64,000 bases of DNA from contig CAWAQJ010000018.1 in NCBI GenBank assembly GCA_963784175.1, forward strand, positions 496,001 through 560,000, written 5' to 3'. The position numbers and the translations under genes are program-made. Numbering within the stretch: position 1 is the stretch's first letter; each line of letters starts with the position of its first letter. The notes beneath the pieces are model-generated. The model did no database searches, was not told the origin of the DNA, and worked only from the letters and a program-made list of their open reading frames with translations. This DNA comes from JAIBJN01 sp963784175 (lineage in GTDB: Bacteria; Actinomycetota; Thermoleophilia; Gaiellales; Gaiellaceae). This document shows, piece by piece, positions 50,431 through 61,973 of this stretch.

Positions 50431-50924
50431 CCGGAGGACCCATCGCGCGCGGCCTGCTCGCGGATCGGGTCCTTCCACATGATCAGGGCATCTTCCCGAT
50501 TGTCGGTGTAGTACCCCCGCCGCAGGCCGCTCGTCTCGAACCCGTTCCGCTCGTAGAGGGCGATGGCGGCCTTGTTGGAAACGCGGACCTCCAGGGTGTA
50601 GCCGCGGTGCAGGTCGCCTCCCGTGAGGTCGAAGAGCGCGTCGAGCAGCCGGTTCGCCACGCCCGCGCGGCGATGCTCGAGGTCGACGGCGAGGTTCATC
50701 ACGTGCCAGGCGTCGACGTAGCGCGAGACGATCAGGTACCCGGCGAGCGGGCCGTTCTCGTCGAACGCACCCAGGCAGACGGACGACGGCTTCGCGAGCT
50801 CGCCCGCGAACATGGAGCGCGACCACGGTGTCGGATACACGCGCTGCTCGATCCGTTCGATCGCGGACAGGTCTCCGAGCGTCAGCCGCCGGATGTCCAC
50901 CCGCACTCGTTGGGCGTCGATCAC
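50427..50924 (-). CDS. rimI: ribosomal-protein-alanine N-acetyltransferase-like GNAT
   Basis: 165 aa. GNAT fold with acetyl-CoA loop VDLEHRRAGVANRLL and ALYERNGFETSGLRRGYY, the C-terminal RimI pattern, here ending DALIMWKDP. It would acetylate the alanine at the start of ribosomal protein bS18 in E. coli, though in actinobacteria members act more broadly. GTG 50924 overlaps the tsaB stop as GTGA; stop overlaps tsaD. Confidence 0.9.
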   Translation of the reverse strand: MIDAQRVRVDIRRLTLGDLSAIERIEQRVYPTPWSRSMFAGELAKPSSVCLGAFDENGPLAGYLIVSRYVDAWHVMNLAVDLEHRRAGVANRLLDALFDLTGGDLHRGYTLEVRVSNKAAIALYERNGFETSGLRRGYYTDNREDALIMWKDPIREQAARDGSSG

Positions 50925-51520
50925 CGGTCGAGCGCCCTCTCGGCGTCGGGGACGCGCAGGTAGATCGGCTCCGCCGCCTCGGCGGCGCCGAAATCGCGCG
51001 CGAGCGCCGCGTGGTGCCGGGCCCAGGGGACGTGGCGCTCGTCCTCGTCCGGTGGGACGAGCCCGCCGCGGCCCTCGATCTCGGTGCGGAAGCGGACTGC
51101 GCCGTCGCCGACGTACGTCCTGCCCTGCTCGGCCTCGAGCCGTTCGGCGGCGAGGCAGCTCGGCTCGCCGGCCACGAGTGTGAAGACCTCCTTGCGCTTC
51201 CCGTCGATCACGGGCAGCGCGTTCGGCGCGCCTGCCGCGAGCGCGTCGAGGGTCGAGACGCCGGCGACCGGGACGCCGAGGGAGAAGGACAGCGTGCGGG
51301 CGGTGACCAGGCCCATGCGGAGGCCCGTGTAGCTTCCCGGGCCGGTGCCGACCGCGATCCCTCCGACTTCGTTGGCGTCGAGGCCGGCGGCCTCGAGCAG
51401 GTCCTCGACGTCCTGGAGCACGCGCACCGCGCGGGAGGCCCGCTCGCCGAGGACCTCGCCCTCGCGCGCGAGGGCGACCGTGGCCACGTCCGTGGCCGTG
51501 TCAAACGCGAGGATCAGCAC
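50921..51520 (-). CDS. tsaB: tRNA threonylcarbamoyladenosine biosynthesis protein TsaB
   Basis: 199 aa, inactive paralogue of TsaD that scaffolds the complex. ILAFDTATDVATVAL and GTGPGSYTGLRMGLVTAR are the family pattern. GTG 51520 is chosen by alignment of this start; the longer open frame upstream runs into tsaE coding and adds unrelated residues. It overlaps the tsaE end by 20 nt. Confidence 0.92.
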   Translation of the reverse strand: MLILAFDTATDVATVALAREGEVLGERASRAVRVLQDVEDLLEAAGLDANEVGGIAVGTGPGSYTGLRMGLVTARTLSFSLGVPVAGVSTLDALAAGAPNALPVIDGKRKEVFTLVAGEPSCLAAERLEAEQGRTYVGDGAVRFRTEIEGRGGLVPPDEDERHVPWARHHAALARDFGAAEAAEPIYLRVPDAERALDR

Positions 51521-51962
51521 CTGTAGATAGCCTGATTTCCAGGGCTTTTTCGGAGGTTTCGAGAGAGACCAGTCTATGTGCCTCCCCATGGTGCCGCAAC
51601 CGCACACTGACGCGCGCCGGGGGCAGGACGCCGTCGCCGGCCTCGGGCCACTCCACGAAGACGACGGCGTTCTCGAAGTACGGCTCGAGGTCGCCCCACT
51701 CGGCGTCCGCCACGCCCTCGAAGCGGTAGAGGTCGAGGTGGGAGACGTCCGGCTCGCCGGGATACCGATGGCCGATCGTGTAGGTCGGGCTCGTCACCGG
51801 CCCTGCGATGCCGAGCGCGCGGGCCGCGCCGCGAACGAAGGTTGTCTTCCCCGTCCCGAGCTCCCCGGAGACCGCAACGACGTCGCCGGGCTCGAGCTCC
51901 CGGGCAACCGCGGCGCCGATGCGCTCGGTCTCCTCGGGCGAGGACGACTCGAGCTCGACCAT
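51501..51962 (-). CDS. tsaE: tRNA threonylcarbamoyladenosine biosynthesis ATPase TsaE
   Basis: 153-aa ATPase. The Walker A is VSGELGTGKTTFVRG, PVTSPTYTIGHRY and VSHLDLYRFEG follow, and VVFVEWPEAG is the Walker B-type segment. ATG 51962 has TAGGCT 6 nt upstream, indicating a leaderless transcript that begins here. It is the first gene of the tsaE-tsaB-rimI-tsaD run. Confidence 0.93.
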   Translation of the reverse strand: MVELESSSPEETERIGAAVARELEPGDVVAVSGELGTGKTTFVRGAARALGIAGPVTSPTYTIGHRYPGEPDVSHLDLYRFEGVADAEWGDLEPYFENAVVFVEWPEAGDGVLPPARVSVRLRHHGEAHRLVSLETSEKALEIRLSTGADPRV

Positions 51963-51988
51963 GTGCCTAGCCTAGCTTCGGCCGAGGG

Positions 51989-52684
51989 CTAGAAAAGCCC
52001 GAGCTGCTCGTCGGGAGGCGCTGCTGGGACCGCGAGGGGCGCCGGCGCCACGGGGAACTGGATCACCTGGGCCTGCTGCGCGGGCGCTTCCGCGCCGCCT
52101 GCCAGCAGCGCCGGAATGCGGGCGAAGTCCTCTTCGAGCGTCTTCAGCATCGCGGGCGTGTAGAGCGCGGCCGCCGGGTGATAGATCGGGTAGAGCGTGA
52201 CCGTGCGGCCGCCCACGACCGCCTCCTGCGGCTGGCCGTGCACCCGCGTGATCCCGGTCGGCTTGCCCGAGAGGAGCTTCGTGGCGAAGTTCCCGAGCGT
52301 GGCCACGAGCTTCGGCTGGATCAGCTCGAGCTGCCGGAAGAGGTGGCTCTCGCAGGCCTCGATCTCGTCCGGCTGCGGGTCGCGGTTCCCCGGCGGCCGG
52401 CACTTGAGGACGTTCGCGATGTAGACGTCGCGCCGCGTGAGGGAGATCCCCTCGAGCAGCCTGTCGAGCAGCTTCCCGGCAGAGCCCACGAACGGGTAGC
52501 CCTGCTTGTCCTCGTGGAAGCCGGGCGCCTCGCCGACGAACATCAGGTCGGCGTCCGGGTCGCCGACGCCGAAGACGACCTGGGTGCGGCCCTCCGCCAG
52601 ACGGCAACGGGTGCAGGCCGAGGTGTCGGCGGCGTACGCCTCGAGGGCTTCCCGGCGACTCAGAGCGTCAGGTTCAGCAGCCAC
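51989..52684 (-). CDS. uracil-DNA glycosylase, Fe-S (family 4-like)
   Basis: 231 aa. Removes uracil from DNA. The N-terminal cluster ligands are visible (SACTRCRLAEGRTQVVFG) with further cysteines at NVLKCRPPGNRDP and ACESHL. FVGEAPGFHEDKQGYPFVG is the catalytic GExPG motif. The C-terminal tail of about 30 residues ends DEQLGLF, which resembles a clamp-binding (QLxLF) peptide. The GTG start overlaps the end of the zinc-ribbon gene by 11 nt. Confidence 0.9.
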   Translation of the reverse strand: MAAEPDALSRREALEAYAADTSACTRCRLAEGRTQVVFGVGDPDADLMFVGEAPGFHEDKQGYPFVGSAGKLLDRLLEGISLTRRDVYIANVLKCRPPGNRDPQPDEIEACESHLFRQLELIQPKLVATLGNFATKLLSGKPTGITRVHGQPQEAVVGGRTVTLYPIYHPAAALYTPAMLKTLEEDFARIPALLAGGAEAPAQQAQVIQFPVAPAPLAVPAAPPDEQLGLF

Positions 52685-52889
52685 AGCTCCCGCCGCAGCA
52701 GCCGCCGCCGGACGCTGGTCCGCCGAAGCTCGGCTGCTCGGCGGTGCCGCCGTGAGTTGCGAACACGGAAAGCTGGCGAGCCACCCTCGTGGCGCCGCAG
52801 TCGGGGCACGGCGGATCGGCCGCGCTCACCCCGACGAGCTCCTCGAAGTGGGACTCGCACGTCATGCACACAAACTCGTAGATCGGCAT
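52674..52889 (-). CDS. FmdB-like zinc ribbon protein
   Basis: 71 aa. PIYEFVCMTCESHFEELV at the N-terminus and CPDCG with a second CxxC form the zinc ribbon of the FmdB family of putative regulators. The C-terminus is Gly/Cys-rich (GGGCCGGSCGC), a common tail of such proteins. The ATG 52889 is chosen because PIYEF is the normal start. Function unknown. Confidence 0.85.
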   Translation of the reverse strand: MPIYEFVCMTCESHFEELVGVSAADPPCPDCGATRVARQLSVFATHGGTAEQPSFGGPASGGGCCGGSCGC

Positions 52890-52951
52890 CGCCGAGGCAG
52901 TGTAGGCAGGTCCCCGGACGCTCCGCAACCGGAGGCGCGTAGCCTGCGGGA

Positions 52952-53293
52952 ATGGCGCAGGCCGCCCTCCTCTACGACCGGTCCTGCGGATTCTGCAGAC
53001 GGTGCGTGGAGCGGATCCTCCGCTGGGATCGCCACGGACGGGTCAGGCCGGTGGCACTCCAGGACCCGGAAGCGGCCACCTTGCTCGGCGACATGGAGGA
53101 GCCCGCGAGGACGGGCTCGTGGCATCTCGTCACGGCCGACGGGCGCGTCTATTCGGCCGGCGCCGCGTTCGCGCCGCTCCTTCGCCTCCTGCCTGGAGGC
53201 CGTCCGCTGGCCGCGCTCGCGTCGGCCTTTCCCGGCCCGACCGAGCGCGGCTACCGCTGGGTGGCCCGCACGCGCGGGCCCGCCTCTAGATGA
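52952..53293 (+). CDS. DCC-family thiol-disulfide oxidoreductase
   Basis: 113 aa. LLYDRSCGFCRRCVERILRWD carries the DxxCGFC motif of the DCC (DUF393) family. Such proteins are predicted thiol oxidoreductases. The start ATG 52952 has TAGCCT 6 nt upstream, a leaderless signature. It is convergent with msrB; 53294-53338 between them holds nothing recognisable. Confidence 0.85.
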   Translation: MAQAALLYDRSCGFCRRCVERILRWDRHGRVRPVALQDPEAATLLGDMEEPARTGSWHLVTADGRVYSAGAAFAPLLRLLPGGRPLAALASAFPGPTERGYRWVARTRGPASR

Positions 53294-53338
53294 GGCAGCC
53301 GGCGCGGCCGCGCGAGCGCGCCGACGTCGCCTTCTCGG

Positions 53339-53749
53339 TCACTCGGACTCTCCGTCCTCGCGCTCGAGCTGGAGCGCCGCCGAGTTGATGCAGTAACGCA
53401 GGCCGGTCGGGTTCGGCCCGTCCCCGAAGACATGTCCGAGATGCCCGCCGCAGGCGGCACAGTGCACCTCGGTGCGAGGAACGAGCAGCTTCCAGTCGCG
53501 GTCCGTCTCGACGGCCTCGCCGTCGGCCGGGGCGTAGAAGCTCGGCCAGCCCGTGCCCGAGTCGTACTTGGTGTCGGAGTGGAAGAGCTCGGCGCCGCAG
53601 CCGGCGCAGAGATAGACACCCGGCTCCTTGGTCGCGTAGTACTCGCCCGTGAACGCCGGCTCGGTGCCGTGCTCACGCAGGACCCGGTACTGCTCGGGGG
53701 TCAGCTCCGTCTGCCACTCCTGCTCTGTCTTCTGAACCTTCTCTGTCAT
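53339..53749 (-). CDS. msrB: peptide-methionine (R)-S-oxide reductase
   Basis: 136 aa. Repairs methionine-R-sulfoxide in proteins. Zinc cysteines are two CxxC pairs (CAGC and CAAC), TGWPSFYAP is the substrate pocket, and the catalytic cysteine is in LRYCINSAAL. Complete and of normal length. Single gene; control is not visible. Confidence 0.95.
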   Translation of the reverse strand: MTEKVQKTEQEWQTELTPEQYRVLREHGTEPAFTGEYYATKEPGVYLCAGCGAELFHSDTKYDSGTGWPSFYAPADGEAVETDRDWKLLVPRTEVHCAACGGHLGHVFGDGPNPTGLRYCINSAALQLEREDGESE

Positions 53750-53797
53750 GGAGAAAGCGTAGCGACGGGGCCTCGCCCGTCGTCGCCGTCGCGCCCG

Positions 53798-54469
53798 TCA
53801 GATGCCCGAGACCGGCCCTTGCTTGACCGCGATCCCCAGCGAGCGCGGGATCCTCCACGCCGCGTAGATCGCGAACCCGAACCAGAGCAGGTCGTAGAAG
53901 CTGAAGATCTGGTCTGCGTCCTCGAAGAAGAAGCGGACCACCTGGGTGTCGAAGACCGACACCCGGTCCGCCGCCTCGTCGCCGAACGCCGCCCGGACGG
54001 CGTCCCTGAGCTCCCACACGTACGAGAAGTACTTCCCGAGCACGATGCCGAGGGCGCTCGCCAGGACCGCCGTGACCTGGAGCGGGAGGCCCTTGCGCCC
54101 CCGCGTCGCGAACACGACCGCGAAGCCCGCGAGAACCCCGATGCCGACCGCCGCAAAGCCGATCTCGTAGTTGAACTTGACCACGATGAGCGCCCAGACG
54201 ATCCCACCGGCGATCGCGGCGAGGAGCCCGGCGAGCACGGCCGGTATCAGGGCTCGTGGCTCGAGCCGCTCAGCCTCGACGGCCTGCATGACCTGCGGAT
54301 AGATCGCGTCGACGACCTGGCGCGCCTCCGTCGGCATCATCCCGCGCTCCACGAGACGCACGACGATCGTTTCCTGGTCGACGCCGCCCCGCATCTGCTC
54401 GACGACGAACGCCGCGGGGTCGAATTGCTCTTCCTCGCGCTCGCCCGGCGACGGAGTCTCGTCTGCCAT
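53798..54469 (-). CDS. membrane protein of unknown function
   Basis: 223 aa. A charged N-terminal region of about 75 residues contains AAFVVEQMRGGVDQETIVVRLVERGM, part of which resembles a short helical adaptor. It is followed by three to four hydrophobic segments such as AVLAGLLAAIAGGIVWALIV and GFAAVGIGVLAGFAVVFA. No family recognised. It is divergent from the pantothenate operon, whose promoter lies in 54470-54561. Confidence 0.7.
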   Translation of the reverse strand: MADETPSPGEREEEQFDPAAFVVEQMRGGVDQETIVVRLVERGMMPTEARQVVDAIYPQVMQAVEAERLEPRALIPAVLAGLLAAIAGGIVWALIVVKFNYEIGFAAVGIGVLAGFAVVFATRGRKGLPLQVTAVLASALGIVLGKYFSYVWELRDAVRAAFGDEAADRVSVFDTQVVRFFFEDADQIFSFYDLLWFGFAIYAAWRIPRSLGIAVKQGPVSGI

Positions 54470-54561
54470 CGATCCTCCTTGTTCCAGGTGTGGCGAGTAT
54501 GAGGAGGGGGTCGGCGGGTAGACTTCGACGTGCCCGGTATCCCTACGGAACTGGAGCCCGA

Positions 54562-55254
54562 ATGGAATTCACGTCAGCCTGTGTCGTCGGCGCCGGTCGC
54601 GTCGGCTCCGCCGTGGCGGCACGCCTCGCCGAGCGGATCCCGACGCGCATCACCGGTCGCGAGCTGGAGATCGCAGGGGCGGACCTCGTCCTCGTCTGCG
54701 TCCCCGACCGCGCGATCCCCGAGGTCGCGGCCGAGATCCCCGTCGGCCCCTGGATCGCGCATACGAGCGGCGCGCGCACGCTCGACGCGCTCGACCCACA
54801 CGTCCGCCGCTTCGGCCTCCATCCGCTGCAGACGTTCGTCCCCGGCGGAGGGCCCGAGCAGCTCGACGGCGCCTGGGCCGCCGTCAGCGGAGCGAACGAC
54901 GAGGCGCTCGCGGTCGGCTTCGACGTCGCCGACCTGCTCGGCCTGCACGCGTTCGAGATCGACGACGAGGAGCACCCGCTCTACCACGCCGCGGCCGCCA
55001 TCGCCTCGAACTTCCTCGTGACCATCCACTGGGCCGCCGCCGAGCTCTTCGAGGCCGCGGGCGCTCCACCGGAGGCCCTCCTCCCGCTCATGCGCCGCAC
55101 GATGGACAACGACTTCGAGCTCACCGGCCCCGTGACCCGCGGCGACTGGGAGACCGTCGAGCGGCATCTGGCGATCATCAGGGAGCGGCGGCCGGAGCTG
55201 GAGCCGATGTACCGCGCGCTCACCGAGATGACGGCGACCGTCGCCGCGGGGTGA
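54562..55254 (+). CDS. DUF2520-type Rossmann protein upstream of panC
   Basis: 230 aa. NAD(P)-binding Rossmann motif VVGAGRVGSAVAARLA and LVLVCVPDRAIPEVAAEI, then a helical domain with HPLQTF and YHAAAAIASNFLVTI, which is the DUF2520 arrangement related to ketopantoate reductase. Placement just before panC-panB suggests it could supply the missing PanE (ketopantoate reductase) step, but that is inference. ATG 54562 has GGAG upstream. The end overlaps panC as GTGA. Confidence 0.82.
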   Translation: MEFTSACVVGAGRVGSAVAARLAERIPTRITGRELEIAGADLVLVCVPDRAIPEVAAEIPVGPWIAHTSGARTLDALDPHVRRFGLHPLQTFVPGGGPEQLDGAWAAVSGANDEALAVGFDVADLLGLHAFEIDDEEHPLYHAAAAIASNFLVTIHWAAAELFEAAGAPPEALLPLMRRTMDNDFELTGPVTRGDWETVERHLAIIRERRPELEPMYRALTEMTATVAAG

Positions 55255-56057
55255 CGACCGCCCGCACGATCGCCGAGCTGCGGGCGGAGCTCACTCCCCT
55301 TCGCACGGGCCGCCGGATCGGGCTCGTGCCCACGATGGGCGCGCTCCACGACGGACACGAGGCGCTCGTCCGGCGGGCACGCGCGGAGTGCGACGTCGTC
55401 GTGGCCAGCATCTTCGTCAACCCCGCGCAGTTCGGCCCGGCCGAGGACTTCGAGCGCTATCCGCGCGACGAGCAGCGCGACGCCGGCCTCGCCGAGGCCT
55501 GGGGCGTCGACCACCTCTTCGTCCCGTCGGTCGAGGAGATGTACCCGGAGGGGTTCGGCACCTGGGTCGAGGTCGAAGGGCTCACTGACCGGCTCGAAGG
55601 CGCAGCCCGGCCCGGCCACTTTCGCGGCGTCGCCACGATCTGCCTCAAGCTCTTCAACGTCGTGCGTCCCGACCTGGCCTACTTCGGCCAGAAGGACGCG
55701 CAGCAGGCCGCAGTCCTCGAGCGCATGGCGCACGACCTCGACCTCGAGCTGGAGATCCGGGTCATCCCCACCGTGCGCGAAGCGGACGGCCTCGCGATCA
55801 GCTCTCGTAACGCCTACCTGAGCGCCGAAGAGCGGGAGGCTGCTGCGGCCCTCCCCCGCGCCCTCGCCGCCGGGGCACAGGCCGGCCCGGACAAGGCCGC
55901 CGAGGCGGCGCGCGCCGTGCTCGCCGAGGAGCCGCGGCTCGCCCCCGACTACGTCGAGGTGGCGCGGCTCAACGGACGGGTTTACCTTCTGGCGGCAGCG
56001 CGCGTCGGACGCACGCGCCTGATCGACAACGTCGTCCTGGAAGGAGACCTCGAGTGA
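55251..56057 (+). CDS. panC: pantothenate synthetase
   Basis: 268 aa. ATP-dependent condensation of pantoate and beta-alanine. VPTMGALHDGHEALV holds the HIGH-type motif (here HDGH), FVNPAQFGP, and YFGQKDAQQAAVL binds the adenylate; VREADGLAISSRNAYLS is the family signature. GTG start overlaps the DUF2520 stop and its own stop overlaps panB as GTGA. Confidence 0.95.
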   Translation: MTTARTIAELRAELTPLRTGRRIGLVPTMGALHDGHEALVRRARAECDVVVASIFVNPAQFGPAEDFERYPRDEQRDAGLAEAWGVDHLFVPSVEEMYPEGFGTWVEVEGLTDRLEGAARPGHFRGVATICLKLFNVVRPDLAYFGQKDAQQAAVLERMAHDLDLELEIRVIPTVREADGLAISSRNAYLSAEEREAAAALPRALAAGAQAGPDKAAEAARAVLAEEPRLAPDYVEVARLNGRVYLLAAARVGRTRLIDNVVLEGDLE

Positions 56058-56938
56058 CCAGCAGGCCGGAGCGGGACGGGAAGCTCCCGCTCACCGAGCT
56101 CCACGAGATGACGAGCCGTGGCGACCGCATCGTCATGGTGACGGCGTACGACTTTCCCAGCGGACGCCTCGCGGACGCGGCCGGAATGGACATCGTGCTC
56201 GTGGGCGACTCGGCGGCGATGACGATCCTCGGGCACTCGGCGACGGTGCCGGCCACGATGGAGGAGATGCTGATGCTCACGCGGGCCGTCACCCGCGGGG
56301 CCCGGCGGCCGATCGTGGTCGCGGACATGCCGTTCGGGTCGTTCCAGGTCTCCGACGAGGACGCCCTGCGCAACGCGATCCGCTTCATCAAGGACGCGGC
56401 GGCCGACGCGGTCAAGCTCGAGGGCGCGGGCCCGAGCCTCTCGCGGGTCACCGCGCTCGTCGGCGCGGGCATCCCCGTCATGGGGCACATCGGCCTCACG
56501 CCGCAGTCGGCGACCATGCTCGGAGGCTTCCGTGCGCAGGGGCGCACCGCGGAGAAGGCCCGGCGGCTCCTCGACGAGGCCATCGCGCTCGAGGAGGCCG
56601 GCTGCTTCGCGCTCGTGCTCGAGGCGGTGCCGGCGCCCGTCGCGGCCAGGATCTCGGAGACGCTGGTCATCCCGACGATCGGCATCGGCTCCGGTGCCGA
56701 ATGCGACGGCCAGGTACTCGTGCTCCACGACCTGCTCGGGCTCTACGAGGGCCGCTCGCCGCGCTTCGCCAAGCGCTACGCCGACATCGGCGGCGAGATC
56801 CGCTCGGCGCTCGAGCGCTTCGGCGCCGAGGTGCGCTCCGGCGCGTTCCCGGCCGAGGAGCACACGTACGCCATGCCCGAGGAGGAGCTCGAGGCGTTCC
56901 TCAACGGCTCGACAGCGGAATCACGAACGGAAACGTGA
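56054..56938 (+). CDS. panB: 3-methyl-2-oxobutanoate hydroxymethyltransferase
   Basis: 294 aa. Transfers a hydroxymethyl group from methylene-tetrahydrofolate to ketoisovalerate, first step of pantothenate synthesis. VTAYDFPSGRLADAAGMDIVLVGDSAAM and VVADMPFG with metal-binding acidic residues are typical. IPTIGIGSGAECDGQVLVLHDLLG is the C-terminal signature. The last 38 nt overlap the end of the convergent Yip1-like gene. Confidence 0.95.
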   Translation: MTSRPERDGKLPLTELHEMTSRGDRIVMVTAYDFPSGRLADAAGMDIVLVGDSAAMTILGHSATVPATMEEMLMLTRAVTRGARRPIVVADMPFGSFQVSDEDALRNAIRFIKDAAADAVKLEGAGPSLSRVTALVGAGIPVMGHIGLTPQSATMLGGFRAQGRTAEKARRLLDEAIALEEAGCFALVLEAVPAPVAARISETLVIPTIGIGSGAECDGQVLVLHDLLGLYEGRSPRFAKRYADIGGEIRSALERFGAEVRSGAFPAEEHTYAMPEEELEAFLNGSTAESRTET

Positions 56939-57572
56939 GCACGAGGATGGCGAGCACCGCGAGGGCCACGGAAATGCCCGCCCGCAGCAGCCGCCAGCGC
57001 TCGACGACCGAGATCCCGTAGATCAAGAGGCCGAGCGACCAGAGCGCAAAGCCGACGGCGGCGAGCTCGAAGAGGAGCGGGAGCGTGCCGTTGTCCTCTC
57101 CGCCGGAGCGGAACGAGTCCGTGCCGTAGAGGGCCAGGCGAAGCGGCCAGATCAGCACGAGCCCGAGAATGGTCGGCGCCGCCGCGAAGGCGAGCACGTG
57201 GCGGGCGCGCCGGTAGCTCCCCGATGACCCCGCGCCGCGCAGCCCGACGTAGAGCAGCCCGCCGCCGAACCAGTACGTGACGATCCCGTAGATCGCCCCG
57301 GTCAGGAAGATCAGCACGGCCAGCACGGCCCCGCTGTCGTCCGCGAGCGGGTCGTCGAGAAGGCGGCCGGTCTCCGGCACGAGCAGGATCCCGGCGATTC
57401 CGGCGAGGAGAATGAGCGCGAGCACGGGCTCCTCCCGTGCCTCCACTTCAGCCTTCGACTCGTCGCGGAGCGCCGCGAAGACCGGGCGCGGCGACTGGAA
57501 GATCGCGAGCGTCCGCAGCCACCACTGCTTCTCGAGGCTCGGCTTGACCGCGGTCGGGGCCTCGGCGTTCAC
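56901..57572 (-). CDS. Yip1-like membrane protein
   Basis: 223 aa with about five hydrophobic segments (for example VLALILLAGIAGILL and LFELAAVGFALWSLGLLIY). The pattern SPRPVFAALRD near the N-terminus and the layout resemble the YIP1 family, small integral membrane proteins without a known bacterial role. GTG 57572 has TAGCCT 6 nt upstream, a leaderless signature. Confidence 0.7.
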   Translation of the reverse strand: MNAEAPTAVKPSLEKQWWLRTLAIFQSPRPVFAALRDESKAEVEAREEPVLALILLAGIAGILLVPETGRLLDDPLADDSGAVLAVLIFLTGAIYGIVTYWFGGGLLYVGLRGAGSSGSYRRARHVLAFAAAPTILGLVLIWPLRLALYGTDSFRSGGEDNGTLPLLFELAAVGFALWSLGLLIYGISVVERWRLLRAGISVALAVLAILVLTFPFVIPLSSR

Positions 57573-57595
57573 GGCGTCAGGCTACCGCCGGGAAC

Positions 57596-60433
<2,838 letters not shown>

Positions 60434-60485
60434 GGACTGAGTCTAGCCCTGCGCCCGGATAGAACAGACGTTCGTGTGCAGGCGC

Positions 60486-61934
60486 TCAGGCAAGCTCACC
60501 CACGCCCTTCCGGGCGGCCGCTCCGAACGCCTCCGCCAGGCGCCCGAGCTCCTCGCCGATCCGTCGCGCGGAAGGATCGTCGACCGGCGGAAAGAGCTCC
60601 CGCACGCGGTCGAGAAGCGGGCGAAGCGAAGGAGCCGGCGAGCGGTCGGTCGCCCACAGCGCCTGGCTCGAGCTGGCGGCGAGCAGCGCGAGCGCCGAGT
60701 CGAGGCAGTCCGCGACGAACAGCTCCTTGCGGTAGGCCAGGAATGTCGGTGCGCCCACGTCGTTCTGCGCGTCGCCGACGCCCGCCGGCAGGAGGGTCGC
60801 CGAGGCGGCCGTACGCGCGTCCTCGAGGAAGCTCCCCGCCACCCAGCCGAGCAGGTTCGTCTTGCCGCCGCCGGCGCCCGGGCGCTCGAGCAGCGGCGGC
60901 AGCTCGCTCGTCGCGCCGACGTGCATCGCGGTGACGTGGCGCTCGGCGAGGAAGATCAGGTCGGCCCAGGCCGCCGAGAGCGTGCTCATCGCAGGAGCGG
61001 CGATGCCGTTGTGGTACCCGCCGGTCGAGATCGCGCGGCCCAGCGGATGCTCCTCGTCCGGCGGGATGTAGACGGGGTTGTCGGTCACCGAGCGCAGCGA
61101 CACCCTCGCCGCGTGCTCGATCGCGCCGACCGCACGGTGGGCCTGGCCGAGCACGCGCGGGAGGATCCGGTAGCTGACGGGCGCCTGGTGGTCGAGGCGG
61201 TCCGTGCCGACCGCTCCCTCGAGCTGGACGCGGAGCCCGCGGAGCGCCGCGATCTCGTGCTCGTCCTCCCAGAGGGCCTCCAGCGCCTCGTCGTAGGCGT
61301 CGAGCGGCGCGCCGAACGCCTCGACGGAGAGCGCGAAGACCCGTTCCGCCGCGTTCAGGCGCTCGCGAGCCGAGAGCGCAACGTCCGCCGCAAGCGCTGC
61401 CGCGCAGGGCGAGCCGTTGACGAGCGCCATCGTCTCCCCCTCCTCGAAGTCGCCCTCGAGCGCGTTCATCAGCGGCGCGAGCGTGAGAATCTCGCCGGCG
61501 GCCACGTGTCCGCCGAGCGGCAGGGTCGGGAGCGGGCCGTCGAGGAGCGCGGCAATGCGCTCGGCGATCACGGGCCGCGTCTTCGCATTGCCCTCCACGA
61601 AGTTCGCCAGGCGCGCGAACACGATCCCGCGGGCCACGTGCTCCTCGAGCACGCCGCCGCCGCCGAAGCTCGGGCTCCAGCTTCCGCGCAGCGTGCTCGC
61701 ATAGCCGCGCTGCTCGTCCGGGGCGAGAGCCTTCCCCACCTCGATGCCCGGACGGGTCGTCGTGCCGTAGATGAAGGCGGTGCGGTCGGAGTCCAGGAGC
61801 GCCACGAACGACTCCCGCGTCGACTCCATGCGCTCGAGCGCGCGCGGCCCGATCTGGACGCTCTCGCCTTCGAGCGCGACGCGGCGAAAGTGCTCGAGAG
61901 TGAAGTCCTCGCGGCTGTCGACGACGACTGTCAT
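60486..61934 (-). CDS. aromatic amino acid lyase-like protein without MIO serine
   Basis: 482 aa, homologous to histidine and phenylalanine ammonia-lyases. IYGTTTRPG, with the catalytic-type Tyr56, NGSPCAAALAADVAL and SVTDNPVY follow the family. The Ala-Ser-Gly triad that makes the MIO cofactor is replaced by AAG (residues 145-147, codons 61494-61502), so MIO cannot form and ordinary ammonia elimination is unlikely. The QDxYS-type motif is also changed (QAPVSYR). It may be a lyase using another chemistry or a scaffold. The ATG at 61934 is 9 nt after a TATGAT hexamer. Confidence 0.78.
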   Translation of the reverse strand: MTVVVDSREDFTLEHFRRVALEGESVQIGPRALERMESTRESFVALLDSDRTAFIYGTTTRPGIEVGKALAPDEQRGYASTLRGSWSPSFGGGGVLEEHVARGIVFARLANFVEGNAKTRPVIAERIAALLDGPLPTLPLGGHVAAGEILTLAPLMNALEGDFEEGETMALVNGSPCAAALAADVALSARERLNAAERVFALSVEAFGAPLDAYDEALEALWEDEHEIAALRGLRVQLEGAVGTDRLDHQAPVSYRILPRVLGQAHRAVGAIEHAARVSLRSVTDNPVYIPPDEEHPLGRAISTGGYHNGIAAPAMSTLSAAWADLIFLAERHVTAMHVGATSELPPLLERPGAGGGKTNLLGWVAGSFLEDARTAASATLLPAGVGDAQNDVGAPTFLAYRKELFVADCLDSALALLAASSSQALWATDRSPAPSLRPLLDRVRELFPPVDDPSARRIGEELGRLAEAFGAAARKGVGELA

Positions 61935-61973
61935 CGCCGAACGATCATAGGGCCCTCAAATGGCCGGCGGCTG

